Source: Streptomyces longhuiensis
GTDB taxonomy: Bacteria > Actinomycetota > Actinomycetes > Streptomycetales > Streptomycetaceae
Assembly: GCF_020616555.1 (NCBI RefSeq)
Contig: NZ_CP085173.1
Coordinates: 5,038,001-5,102,000 of the forward strand
DNA: 64,000 nucleotides
Direction of reading: 5' to 3'
Notes under the pieces: generated by a model
Database searches by the model: none
Told to the model about the DNA's origin: nothing
What the model saw: the letters and a program-made list of their open reading frames with translations, nothing else
In this document: one piece after another, positions 32,716 to 42,229 of the stretch
Layout: every line of letters begins with the position of its first letter
Position numbering within the stretch: the first letter of the stretch is position 1
Position numbers and translations under genes: made by a program

Positions 32716-34250
32716 GCGGTCAGAGCGCCGAGTCGCTGGCCGCGCAGGCGCGCGCGGCCGAGGACGGCGCCGTCGACGAGGCGCTCGCCCTGGTCAACGA
32801 GGCCCGGGCAGCGGACGGCCGCGGCGCGGGTGGCACGGCGGGCTCCGGTGGCGGACGCTCCAGCAGGGCAGGCTCCGGCACGGGACACGGTTCGGCAGAA
32901 CGCTCCCGGCGCTCCGAACCCGCCAGCCACACGGATCCCCCGGATCACCCGGGCGATGCGGACCCCGCGCGCCACAGCGCCCCTTCGGACCACCGAACCG
33001 GCTCCCGGCACCAGGCCGCCCCCTGGTCCGCCGCGCGTGCCGTCGCCGGGCGGGCCGGGCGCGCGGCCGCCGCGCGCCGGGGTGGTGCGGCGGAGCGCCG
33101 CGTGCCGCTCGACCGGGCGCTCGGTCTGACGCTGGCCGAGCCCCTCGCCGCACTCTCCGACCTCCCCTCCTTCGACACGTCCGCCATGGACGGCTGGGTC
33201 GTCGCCGGGCCCGGCCCCTGGGACGTACGGGCCGCGGGGATACTCGCCGGGCAGGACCGGCCCGAGCCGCTGTCCGACGGTGAGGCCGTCCAGATCGCCA
33301 CCGGCGCCCGGATCCCGCGGGACGCGACCGCCGTCATCCGCAGTGAGCACGGCCGCACCGACGACAAGGGCCGGCTGTTCGCCCTGCGCGACGTCGACCA
33401 CGGCCAGGACATCCGCCCCCGAGGCCAGGAATGCCGCTCCGGCGACCAACTCCTGCCCACCGGAGCCCTGGTGACGCCGGCGGTGCTCGGGCTCGCCGCG
33501 GCCGCCGGATACGACGAGCTGCTGACGGTGGCGCGCCCGAGGGCCGAAGTGTTCATCCTGGGCGACGAGTTGCTGACCGAGGGCCTCCCCCGTGAGGGCC
33601 TCATCCGTGACGCGCTCGGCCCGATGCTGCCGCCCTGGCTGAGGGCACTCGGCGCGGACGTCACCTCCGTGCGACGTCTGGGCGACGATCCGAAGGCGCT
33701 GCTCAAGGCCGTACAGGCATCGGACGCCGACCTCATCGTGACGACCGGCGGCACCGCGTCGGGCCCCGTCGACCATGTGCACCCGACGCTGAGCCGCGTC
33801 GACGCCGACCTGCTCGTCGACGGGGTCGCGGTGCGGCCGGGGCACCCGATGCTGCTCGCCCGCACCAAGGAGGGCCAGCACCTCGTCGGCCTGCCGGGCA
33901 ACCCTCTCGCGGCCGTTTCCGGGCTCCTCACGCTTGCCGAGCCGCTGCTGCGGATGCTCGCCGGACGGCCGGAGCAGGAGCCGTACACCGTGCCGCTCCA
34001 GGGAGCTGTGCACGGGCACCCGCACGACACGCGGCTCGTACCCGTCGTGGTGCGGGGGGAGGACGCCGTGCCGCTGCGCTACAACGGTCCGGCCATGCTG
34101 CGCGGGATCGCGGCGGCCGACGGGCTCGCCGTCGTCGCGCCCGGCGGCGCGAAGGCCGGGCGGGAAGTGGAGATCCTCGACCTGCCGTGGTCGTGGAACC
34201 CGGCGGGTGACGACGGAGGCGATGCCTCCGCCGAGAGGTGTTTCACGTGA
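32712..34250 (+). CDS. moeA: Molybdopterin molybdenumtransferase MoeA
   Basis: Inserts molybdate into adenylated molybdopterin. 512 residues, about 100 longer than usual because of a disordered N-terminal region (about 25-125, rich in Gly, Ser, Arg and His). The MoeA core begins at RVPLDRALGLTLAEPLAALS; motifs include SAMDGWVV, IATGARIPRDATAVI, TTGGTASGPVDHVHPTL and GLPGNPLAAVSGLL. Its last codons overlap a perfect parS site and the start of the next gene. Confidence 0.92.
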   Translation: MSGQSAESLAAQARAAEDGAVDEALALVNEARAADGRGAGGTAGSGGGRSSRAGSGTGHGSAERSRRSEPASHTDPPDHPGDADPARHSAPSDHRTGSRHQAAPWSAARAVAGRAGRAAAARRGGAAERRVPLDRALGLTLAEPLAALSDLPSFDTSAMDGWVVAGPGPWDVRAAGILAGQDRPEPLSDGEAVQIATGARIPRDATAVIRSEHGRTDDKGRLFALRDVDHGQDIRPRGQECRSGDQLLPTGALVTPAVLGLAAAAGYDELLTVARPRAEVFILGDELLTEGLPREGLIRDALGPMLPPWLRALGADVTSVRRLGDDPKALLKAVQASDADLIVTTGGTASGPVDHVHPTLSRVDADLLVDGVAVRPGHPMLLARTKEGQHLVGLPGNPLAAVSGLLTLAEPLLRMLAGRPEQEPYTVPLQGAVHGHPHDTRLVPVVVRGEDAVPLRYNGPAMLRGIAAADGLAVVAPGGAKAGREVEILDLPWSWNPAGDDGGDASAERCFT

Positions 34251-34253
34251 AAC
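34240..34253. promoter_or_regulatory. parS: ParB-binding parS site
   Basis: GTTTCACGTGAAAC is a perfect 14-bp palindrome identical to the Streptomyces parS sequence. It lies across the moeA stop (34248-34250) and the start of the K+ channel gene. Such sites cluster near oriC and load ParB for chromosome segregation. No other copy was seen in the window. Confidence 0.95.
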
Positions 34254-35344
34254 TTCCCGGCCATGACGCGATGGCCCGACAGGACGACGAGAAGGTCGTC
34301 ACCCGTCAGGTGAAGCTGCCCAAACGGGTCGTCGAACGGCCGCTGCGCCAGGTGGCCGGGCGGCTGCTGATGGCGCTCACCGTGCTGATCGCGACGGCGA
34401 TCATCGTCTGGGTCGACCGCTCCGGCTACAACGACAGCTCCGACGGCAGCGTCGACCTGCTGGACGCGTTCTACTACGCGACCGTCACCCTCTCCACCAC
34501 CGGGTACGGCGACATCACGCCCGTCAGTGACGGCGCCCGGATCGTCAACATCTTCGTCATCACGCCGCTGCGTGTGGTGTTCCTGATCATCCTGGTCGGC
34601 ACCACCCTCGAAGTGCTCACCGAGCGCACGCGGGATGAGTGGCGGCTGAACCGCTGGAGGTCCAACTTGCGTGACCACACCGTGGTCGTCGGATTCGGCA
34701 CGAAGGGCCGGTCGGCGATCCAGACCGTCTGCGCGACGGGGCTGAAGGCGGATCAGGTGGTGGTCGTCGACCCCAGCAGCAAGGTCATCGAGGCGGCCAC
34801 GGCGCTCGGGTTCGCCGGAGTCGTCGGCGATGCCACCCGCAGTGATGTGCTGCTGCGGGCCGAGGTGCAGAGGGCGCGACAGATCATCGTCGCGACCCAG
34901 CGCGACGACACCGCGGTCCTGGTCACCCTCACCGCCCGCCAGCTCAACCGCGCGGCGAAGATCGTGGCGGCCGTCCGTGAGGAGGAGAACGCTCCCCTGC
35001 TTCGGCAGTCCGGCGCCGATGCCGTCATCACCAGCGCCAGCGCGGCGGGCCGACTGCTCGGACTCTCCGTGCTCAGCCCGAGCGCGGGCATGGTCATGGA
35101 GGACCTCATCCAGCAGGGCAGCGGCCTCGACCTCGTCGAACGGCCGGTCATAAAGGCCGAGGTGGGGCTGAAGGTCCGGGAGACCGAGGACCTGATCGTG
35201 AGCGTGGTGCGCGGACACCGGGTGCTGGGTTACGACGACCGGGCCATCGGCACGCTCCAGTTGACGGACCGCCTGATCACGATCGTCCGGGCCACCCCCG
35301 GTACCCACTCCGTCCCGGACACGCGACGGCTGCCGCAGGACTGA
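34247..35344 (+). CDS. Two-TM potassium channel with RCK/TrkA-N domain
   Basis: About 365 residues: two membrane helices (LLMALTVLIATAIIVW and VNIFVITPLRVVFLIILVG) flank a pore loop with selectivity filter TTGYGD, then a cytoplasmic RCK domain beginning VVVGFGTKGRSAIQTV and a TrkA-C-like end. It is a K+ channel, or a cation channel gated by nucleotide or Ca2+ binding to RCK. The GTG at 34247 is favoured because GAGAGG lies 8 nt upstream and it forms a GTGA overlap with moeA; GTG 34238 and ATG 34271 are alternatives. The start codon lies inside parS. Confidence 0.88.
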   Translation: MKLPGHDAMARQDDEKVVTRQVKLPKRVVERPLRQVAGRLLMALTVLIATAIIVWVDRSGYNDSSDGSVDLLDAFYYATVTLSTTGYGDITPVSDGARIVNIFVITPLRVVFLIILVGTTLEVLTERTRDEWRLNRWRSNLRDHTVVVGFGTKGRSAIQTVCATGLKADQVVVVDPSSKVIEAATALGFAGVVGDATRSDVLLRAEVQRARQIIVATQRDDTAVLVTLTARQLNRAAKIVAAVREEENAPLLRQSGADAVITSASAAGRLLGLSVLSPSAGMVMEDLIQQGSGLDLVERPVIKAEVGLKVRETEDLIVSVVRGHRVLGYDDRAIGTLQLTDRLITIVRATPGTHSVPDTRRLPQD

Positions 35345-35414
35345 CAGTTGGGGGCCCGCACAGGAATGACAGGTAGGGGACCGCACAGGAATGACAGGTG
35401 GGGGCACCACAGGG
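35342..35414. repeat. 25-bp tandem repeat after the K+ channel gene
   Basis: Copies begin at 35342, 35367 and 35392, the last incomplete. The unit starts TGACAGGTGGGGG and ends CCGCACAGGAA. It overlaps the channel gene's stop codon. Confidence 0.85.
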
Positions 35415-35523
35415 CCGACGGTTGGGGGCGTGCCCGGACGGTGAGTTGGGGCGCGCCGTGAACTGGCAGTCGGGCACGTGCCGTCCCGCCGCCCGGATCA
35501 CCCCGAGGAGTAGCCTCGCCGGC

Positions 35524-36504
35524 ATGTATGCGATCACGATTCCGGAACCCGGTGGACCTGAGGCGCTCGTCTGGGCGGAGGTTCCCGATCCCGTACCCGG
35601 TGACGGCGAAGTGCTCGTCGAGGTGGCGGCCGCGGCCGTCAACCGCGCCGATCTGCTCCAGCGTCAGGGCCTCTACAACCCGCCGCCCGGCGCGACCGAC
35701 ATCCCCGGCCTCGAGTGCGCGGGACGCATCGTCGCCCTCGGCGCCGGAGTGTCCGGCTGGTCCGTCGGTGACGAGGTGTGCGCGCTGCTCTCGGGCGGCG
35801 GTTACGCCGAGAAGGTCGCCGTCCCGGCCGGCCAGCTCCTGCCCGTACCCGAGAACACCGACCTCGTCACGGCGGCCGCGCTGCCCGAGGTGACCGCGAC
35901 CGTCTGGTCGAACGTCTTCATGATCGCCCACCTGCGCCCCGGCGAGACCTTCCTCGTCCACGGTGGCTCCAGCGGCATCGGCACGATGGCCATCCAGCTG
36001 GCCAAGGCGATCGGCGCCAAGGTGGCGGTGACGGCGGGCAGCAAGGAGAAGCTCGACTACTGCGCCGAGCTCGGCGCCGACATCCTGATCAACTACCGCG
36101 AGCAGGACTTCGTGGAGGAGATCAAGCGGGCCACGGACGGCGCGGGCGCCGACGTCATCCTCGACAACATGGGCGCCAAGTACCTGGACCGCAACGTCCA
36201 GGCGCTGGCCACCAACGGCCGCCTCGCGATCATCGGCATGCAGGGCGGCATCCAGGGCGAGCTGAACATCGCCATGCTCCTCAACAAGCGCGGCGCCATC
36301 ACCGCGACCTCGTTGCGCGCGCGCCCGCTGGCCGAGAAGGCGGCGATCGTCGCGGCGGTACGGGAGCACATCTGGCCGCTGATCGACTCGGGCCGCGTCC
36401 GGCCGGTCGTCGACCGGAAGCTGCCGATGAGCGACGCGGCGCAGGCGCACCGCGTCCTGGAGGAGAGCGGGCACATCGGGAAGGTGCTGCTCTCCGTGGA
36501 GTAG
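35524..36504 (+). CDS. NAD(P)H-quinone oxidoreductase, zinc-free MDR family
   Basis: 326 residues of the quinone oxidoreductase/PIG3 branch of medium-chain dehydrogenases. The N-terminal GroES-like domain has NRADLLQRQGLYNPPPG, and the Rossmann domain has the NADPH motif HGGSSGIGTMAIQLAKA followed by AGSKEKLDYCAELGAD. No zinc-binding Cys set is present, so it is expected to reduce quinones or enones with NADPH. The ATG at 35524 is chosen because the protein matches the family from MYAITIPEPGG. Confidence 0.9.
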   Translation: MYAITIPEPGGPEALVWAEVPDPVPGDGEVLVEVAAAAVNRADLLQRQGLYNPPPGATDIPGLECAGRIVALGAGVSGWSVGDEVCALLSGGGYAEKVAVPAGQLLPVPENTDLVTAAALPEVTATVWSNVFMIAHLRPGETFLVHGGSSGIGTMAIQLAKAIGAKVAVTAGSKEKLDYCAELGADILINYREQDFVEEIKRATDGAGADVILDNMGAKYLDRNVQALATNGRLAIIGMQGGIQGELNIAMLLNKRGAITATSLRARPLAEKAAIVAAVREHIWPLIDSGRVRPVVDRKLPMSDAAQAHRVLEESGHIGKVLLSVE

Positions 36505-36634
36505 GCCGAGCGGCGGGCGGGGGCGTGGCCGGTGTGAACGGAGTGACACCAAGGTGCCGGAATTGTTGCGTCATGTGACGCTGATTCCGGGATTCCTCTG
36601 ATCTTGGTGACTTGATTCCGGGAGGGCGCGCGGA

Positions 36635-37393
36635 ATGACTCCACGCCTCCGCACCACCGGCCGCCCACTGCCGCCGCCGCTGCTGTGGCCACTGCTGTTC
36701 CTGGCCCTCATATCCGGACCGGCCCTCACTGGCACGTCCGCGTACGCCGCCGAACCCTCGCCCACGCGCGCCTCCGCCTCTGCCGACGACGAGCCACAGG
36801 CCGGCAGCCACGCGGGCGAGGGCCGTACGCCGCCGGGGCGGGCCGAGTCGAAGCCGCCGGACCACGACCGCCCCAAAGAGCCCCCGCCCAAGCACACGCC
36901 GCGCCACGAGCCCTCCACGGCCGCGTCGTCCGCGCCCGACACCGGGAAGCCCTCGGCCAGCGCCTCCCCCAAAAGGCCCAACGCGTCCCACGCCCGTCCG
37001 AAGGCCTCCTCCGCGGCCTCTTCCCGCAAGGGCCACTCCGCCTCAAAGAGCCACTCCGCCTCCTCAAAGAGCCACTCCGCCTCGGAGTCCGCGGCCGCGG
37101 ACGCGCCGAAGCGGTCCCACGCTCCCTCGGCGGACCCGTCCCGCACCCGCTCGGCCCACGCCGAGATACCCGTGGCCCCGGAAGAACCGCAGGCCTGGGA
37201 GGAAGACCCCGCCGAGCAGCAGGCGCGGCCGTCGGCCCGGCCCACCGGCACCCCCGCGGACAACGCGGGCCGCACCCCCCAGCAGACCGCCGAACCCGTG
37301 ATCCCCGGCGTGGGCGTCCTGCCCCTGGGCTCCGGCCTCGTCCTGGTCGGCCTCGGCATCGGATTCCTGGCCCTGCGCCTGCGCCGCACATGA
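36635..37393 (+). CDS. Secreted or membrane-anchored low-complexity protein
   Basis: 252 residues. A signal peptide (about 1-39, ending SAYAAEP) leads into a long Ala/Ser/Pro/His-rich region with SHSAS repeats (about 130-150) and no recognisable domain, and ends in a membrane helix (LGSGLVLVGLGIGFLALRL) with a short basic tail. The layout is that of an anchored surface protein; there is no LAXTG sorting motif before the helix. The frame stays open for about 140 codons after the TGA, through the repeat tract, so the mature protein might once have been longer. The function is unknown. Confidence 0.65.
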   Translation: MTPRLRTTGRPLPPPLLWPLLFLALISGPALTGTSAYAAEPSPTRASASADDEPQAGSHAGEGRTPPGRAESKPPDHDRPKEPPPKHTPRHEPSTAASSAPDTGKPSASASPKRPNASHARPKASSAASSRKGHSASKSHSASSKSHSASESAAADAPKRSHAPSADPSRTRSAHAEIPVAPEEPQAWEEDPAEQQARPSARPTGTPADNAGRTPQQTAEPVIPGVGVLPLGSGLVLVGLGIGFLALRLRRT

Positions 37394-37641
37394 ACCGCCA
37401 CCGCCCCTGCGATCCGCGCCGCCGATCAGACCCGCGCCACCCATGCGATACGTGCCGTCGATCAGATCTACGCCACCCATGCGATCCGTGCCGCCGATCA
37501 GACTCGCGCCGCCGATGAGATCCACGCCGCCCGTGAAATCCGCCGCGAACCCGGAGTCTCCGCTGCCCATGACATACGTGCCGCCCGTGAAATCCACCCC
37601 GAACCCGAAATCTTCTCCGCCCATGACATACGCGCCGCCCA
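37394..37641. repeat. 18-bp and 54-bp nested tandem repeats
   Basis: Seven degenerate 18-bp units (37408-37533) are followed by two 54-bp units (37534-37587, 37588-37641), each three 18-mers long. The frame in phase with the gene ending at 37393 stays open through here to TAA 37817-37819, reading hexapeptides such as AIRAAD and QTRATH. Open frames exist on both strands, and none has a convincing start. Confidence 0.85.
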
Positions 37642-37665
37642 TTACAGACGCTGCCACGGCATGCG

Positions 37666-37740
37666 CCCCAAAGACACACGCCCCAAGGGCACACGCCCCA
37701 GGGACACACGCCCCAAAGACACACGCCCCCACAGCACACC
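37666..37740. repeat. 15-bp tandem repeat, five copies
   Basis: The unit is CCCCAAAGACACACG with small changes. It is A/C-rich on the + strand, unlike its surroundings. The remaining 37741-37956 shows no gene before bpa. Confidence 0.9.
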
Positions 37741-37956
37741 CCTCCCGCTCCTCCCAGGCCGGAGGCCGTCCCTCCCGACCGGCCCGTGGCCCGCGTTCGT
37801 CGCCCCGTCCGCCCCGTAAACCGCCGCCGCCCTCGCTCAGGCCCGCACCCGTCGGGAACACCGTCGCTCACGGTGGGAGTACGCCCGAACACGGTGGATC
37901 ACCCTCGTATGGGGGCACTACCCAGGTGTGATGGTGCGGTACGAGAGAATGGCGGC

Positions 37957-38496
37957 ATGGAGATGCCGAGGAACGAAAGGTCGCCGGAGAGCCCCCAGGT
38001 CCTGGTCGTGGGCCAGGACGGTATGGCGCTCGGTGGCGGTGGAGACGACGACTCCCGCGAGGTCCCGGTGACGGAGATGGTGGAACAGCCCGCCAAGGTG
38101 ATGCGCATCGGCAGCATGATCAAGCAGCTGCTCGAGGAGGTGAGGGCGGCTCCTCTGGACGAGGCGAGCCGGGTGCGGCTCAAGGAGATCCACTCCAGCT
38201 CCGTGAAGGAGCTCGAGGACGGTCTCGCGCCGGAGCTCGTCGAGGAGCTGGAGCGACTCTCCCTGCCGTTCACCGACGAGGTGATCCCGAGCGACGCCGA
38301 ACTGCGGATCGCGCAGGCCCAGTTGGTGGGCTGGCTCGAGGGACTCTTCCACGGGATCCAGACGACACTGTTCGCGCAGCAGATGGCCGCGCGGGCCCAG
38401 TTGGAGCAGATGCGCCGCGCGCTGCCGCCCGGCGTGGGCGGCGAGGACGGCGACGACCCGCGGGTGGCCGGCCGTTCCGGGGGCCCGTACCTGTAG
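37957..38496 (+). CDS. bpa: Bacterial proteasome activator Bpa/PafE (DUF2587)
   Basis: 179-residue ATP-independent activator that docks on the 20S proteasome and opens its gate. The conserved helical core runs through TEMVEQPAKVMRIGSMIKQL, ELEDGLAPELVEELERLSLP and LVGWLEGLFHGIQTTLFAQQ. The protein ends GGPYL, resembling the GQYL C-terminus used by the mycobacterial protein to dock on proteasome alpha rings. Earlier in-frame codons do not resemble the family, so ATG 37957 is used, with 37963 as an alternative. Confidence 0.93.
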   Translation: MEMPRNERSPESPQVLVVGQDGMALGGGGDDDSREVPVTEMVEQPAKVMRIGSMIKQLLEEVRAAPLDEASRVRLKEIHSSSVKELEDGLAPELVEELERLSLPFTDEVIPSDAELRIAQAQLVGWLEGLFHGIQTTLFAQQMAARAQLEQMRRALPPGVGGEDGDDPRVAGRSGGPYL

Positions 38497-38566
38497 GGGT
38501 GCCGGGCGCCCCCTACCTGGAACGCCCGACCCGGTACCCGCAGCGACCCGAATCGAACCCATAACG

Positions 38567-38609
38567 CGAAGGCGCCCGGCCGGTCATGGTGACCGGCCGG
38601 GCGCCTTCG
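38567..38609. terminator. Bidirectional terminator between bpa and a kinase gene
   Basis: Perfect 20-bp stem (38567-38586 with 38590-38609) with a TGG loop; the strongest hairpin in the window. Both flanking genes converge on it. Confidence 0.93.
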
Positions 38610-38636
38610 TATGTCGTCTGCCTGGAGGGCAGAGGC

Positions 38637-40217
<1,581 letters not shown>

Positions 40218-40529
40218 CAGTCCTCGCCGTCGTTTCTGTCCGCGTTCGTGTCCGCACTGTCGGATGTACGCGCGGTGGTCGTTACGGTCTCCGTCGGGCC
40301 ACGCTACAGGCTTCGCCCGGCGCCCCGTTCCGAGATGGACCGGCCATCAAACCTTCTGCGGGCAATGCGATGCAAATCGTCTGGGCGGTTCCTGTAACGC
40401 TTCCGCGACGCTTCTTGCCCGTACGGTCACGGAACGGGCACCGAGCTTGACGTGTCGGTGCCACGGGGCAGACTTGGCCGGGAATAGTGGTAATCGATCA
40501 CCGGCCGCGCCGATGGGGGACGTAGAAAC
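40218..40529. other. Divergent control region between two kinase genes
   Basis: 312 bp with no gene. Partial inverted repeats around TGCCCGT/ACGGGCA (about 40407-40442) are visible, and a GGGGGA ribosome site precedes the right-hand gene. No convincing promoter pair was found. Confidence 0.4.
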
Positions 40530-42173
40530 ATGAGCCAGGACGGCGCACAAGGCCGGTACGCAGGGCGTGCCGTCGCCGGCGGTCGCTACCAGCTGCGTGA
40601 TCTGCTCGGCGAGGGCGGCATGGCCTCGGTCCACCTCGCGTACGACTCGGTGCTCGACCGTCAGGTGGCGATCAAGACGCTGCACACCGAGCTCGGGCGT
40701 GAGCAGGCGTTCCGTGAGCGCTTCCGCCGCGAGGCCCAGTCCGTGGCGAAGCTCACGCACACGAACATCGTCTCGGTCTTCGACACCGGCGAGGACGACC
40801 TCGACGGGATGACCACTCCGTACATCGTCATGGAGTACGTCGAGGGCCAGCCCCTCGGCTCCGTGCTCGACGCGGACGTCGCGCACTACGGCGCGATGCC
40901 GACCGACAAGGCCCTGAAGATCACGGCCGATGTGCTCGCGGCGCTCGAGATCAGCCACGAGATGGGTCTGGTCCACCGCGACATCAAGCCGGGCAACGTC
41001 ATGATGACGAAGCGGAACGTCGTCAAGGTCATGGACTTCGGCATCGCCCGCGCCATGCAGTCCGGCGTCACGTCGATGACGCAGACCGGCATGGTCGTCG
41101 GCACCCCGCAGTACCTCTCGCCCGAGCAGGCCCTGGGCCGTGGCGTGGACGCCCGCTCCGACCTGTACTCGGTCGGCATCATGCTGTTCCAACTGGTCAC
41201 CGGGCGGCTGCCGTTCGAGGCGGACTCGCCGCTGGCCATAGCGTATGCGCACGTCCAGGAGGAGCCGGTGGCTCCTTCGTCGATCAACCGGTCGGTGCCC
41301 CCGGCCGTGGACGCGCTGGTCGCCCGCGCGCTGAAGAAGAACCCGAACGAGCGCTTCCCGAGCGCCGAGGCGATGCGTGACGAGTGCCTGCGGGTCGCCC
41401 AGTCGCTGCAGGCCGCGGCGCCCAGCATCGTGCCGGGCGCGCAGACGTCCAGCGGCGCGGGCGTCGGTTCCGCGGTGTTCCCGCCGGTCGACCAGTCGAC
41501 GGCGGCGCCGACCGGCCCGGTCCAGACGCCGTACCAGCCGGGCCCCTACGGGACGCCGGCGCCGGCCACGCCGGGCTACGGATATCCGCAGCAGGGCTAC
41601 CAGACTCCGCCGCCCACCTCTCCGTACGCGCCTCAGCAGCACCAGCAGCAGCCGCTGCACCAGCAGACGCCTCCGCCGTACACCATCTCGCCCCAGACGA
41701 CGCCGAGTTCGGCGGTCTCCGGTGGCGGTGGCGGCAAGCGGAACACCGGGGTGATCGTCGGTTCGGTCGTCGTCGCGCTGATCGCGGTCGGCGGTCTGAT
41801 CACGGCCCTGACGATGAACGGCAATGACGAGAAGGGCGGTGGCGACGCGAAGAAGTCGCCGTCGGTCGTCGCCGGTCACAAGGGTCCCGACATGACGAAG
41901 ACGATCGAAGAGGACCAGTGCACGGAGCCTGACACGGGTTACAACGACCCGGACAAGGTCATGCTCCCGGACTTCACGTACAAGAACATCAAGTCGGTCA
42001 AGGCCTGTCTGCAGGCCGCCGGTTGGAAGTTCGACATCAGGGACGTCGACGAGAACACCTTCGGTGAGGGCACGGTCATCGTGCAGTACCCCAAGGCGCG
42101 CACGGAGATCGACCCGAAGAACCCCGACTCGATCCAGCTTCAGGTCTCCACGGGCGACCCGGCGACGGGCTGA
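40530..42173 (+). CDS. Membrane serine/threonine kinase with a single C-terminal PASTA domain
   Basis: 547 residues. The kinase domain (about 20-285) has GEGGMASVH, VAIKTL, VHRDIKPGNV, MDFGIARA and SPEQALGRG. A Pro/Gln/Tyr-rich juxtamembrane region (about 300-395), one membrane helix (VIVGSVVVALIAVGGLITAL) and one PASTA-like domain (about 475-543, VMLPDFTYKNIKSVKACLQA) follow. It has one PASTA copy against four in PknB. The GlyAsn variation in the catalytic loop (KPGN) is common in active kinases. It is divergent from the previous kinase gene. Confidence 0.92.
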   Translation: MSQDGAQGRYAGRAVAGGRYQLRDLLGEGGMASVHLAYDSVLDRQVAIKTLHTELGREQAFRERFRREAQSVAKLTHTNIVSVFDTGEDDLDGMTTPYIVMEYVEGQPLGSVLDADVAHYGAMPTDKALKITADVLAALEISHEMGLVHRDIKPGNVMMTKRNVVKVMDFGIARAMQSGVTSMTQTGMVVGTPQYLSPEQALGRGVDARSDLYSVGIMLFQLVTGRLPFEADSPLAIAYAHVQEEPVAPSSINRSVPPAVDALVARALKKNPNERFPSAEAMRDECLRVAQSLQAAAPSIVPGAQTSSGAGVGSAVFPPVDQSTAAPTGPVQTPYQPGPYGTPAPATPGYGYPQQGYQTPPPTSPYAPQQHQQQPLHQQTPPPYTISPQTTPSSAVSGGGGGKRNTGVIVGSVVVALIAVGGLITALTMNGNDEKGGGDAKKSPSVVAGHKGPDMTKTIEEDQCTEPDTGYNDPDKVMLPDFTYKNIKSVKACLQAAGWKFDIRDVDENTFGEGTVIVQYPKARTEIDPKNPDSIQLQVSTGDPATG

Positions 42174-42229
42174 CCCTACCGATCCGACCGATCCGGCTGA
42201 CGCGACCGCCCCGGCTCATTGGCGGCCGG

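Noticed and set aside
34238..34240. GTG 34238 as the K+ channel start
   Set aside because: It would put the GAGAGG ribosome site inside or touching the codon; GTG 34247 has proper spacing and a GTGA overlap.
37064..37861. A glycine-rich minus-strand open frame over the repeats
   Set aside because: It runs antisense into a gene with a signal peptide and anchor, has no ribosome site, and its glycine repeats follow from the DNA repeat unit.
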